Shown here one piece after another: positions 6,277 through 6,279 of a stretch of 6,279 bases of DNA. This DNA comes from Tissierellia bacterium (GTDB lineage: Bacteria > Bacillota > Clostridia > Tissierellales > Sedimentibacteraceae), in NCBI GenBank assembly GCA_028700795.1, contig JAQVRY010000004.1, forward strand, positions 1-6,279, read 5' to 3'. Position numbers and translations under genes: made by a program. Each line of letters begins with the position of its first letter. Positions within the stretch are counted from its first letter, which is position 1. The notes beneath the pieces were generated by a model. It made no database searches. It was not told the origin of the DNA and was given only the letters and a program-made list of their open reading frames with translations.

Positions 6277-6279
6277 GGG

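Overview
The window is AT-rich, with short intergenic gaps, good Shine-Dalgarno sequences (AGGAG, AAGGTGA) and TATAAT -10 boxes. Together with the gene types this suggests a low-GC Firmicute, most likely a member of the Clostridia. A finer placement cannot be supported from the sequence alone.

Layout. On the + strand, 1-1227 holds the 3' part of an amidohydrolase of the YtcJ-like family (Amidohydro_3), cut by the window edge. After a 22-bp gap comes 1250-2425 (+), a SARP/BTAD-type transcriptional regulator that is probably co-transcribed with it. A convergent gene, 2446-3369 (-), encodes a ten-helix DMT-superfamily exporter that closely resembles EamA. A hairpin lies over the two facing stop codons. 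The eamA-like gene has its own extended -10 promoter. Just upstream of that promoter is a strong intrinsic terminator (3449-3484, -) that ends the next minus-strand operon, hflK-hflC (5450 to 3493). hflK and hflC overlap by one base and encode two membrane-anchored SPFH (band 7) proteins. A 169-bp divergent intergenic region with promoters facing both ways separates hflK from a + strand gene (5620-6276) for a stand-alone HD-domain phosphohydrolase. That protein resembles the HD module of bacterial CCA-adding enzymes.

How the genes may work together. HflK and HflC are expected to form the membrane complex known to modulate the FtsH protease. The amidohydrolase and SARP-type regulator look like an enzyme/regulator pair, and the neighbouring exporter could handle a related amino-acid metabolite, but that link rests on position only. 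The HD protein stands on its own.

Most of the window is ordinary chromosomal content. The observations most worth a second look are these: the SARP regulator's C-terminal region looks like a STAND/AAA_16-type ATPase module from which the P-loop part is missing; the amidohydrolase has non-histidine residues at two normally conserved His positions; and the cytoplasmic tail of HflK contains a tandem 9-bp repeat nested in palindromes. I found no RNA genes, CRISPR arrays, insertion sequences or convincing new multi-gene system. No gene-free stretch exceeds 300 bases.
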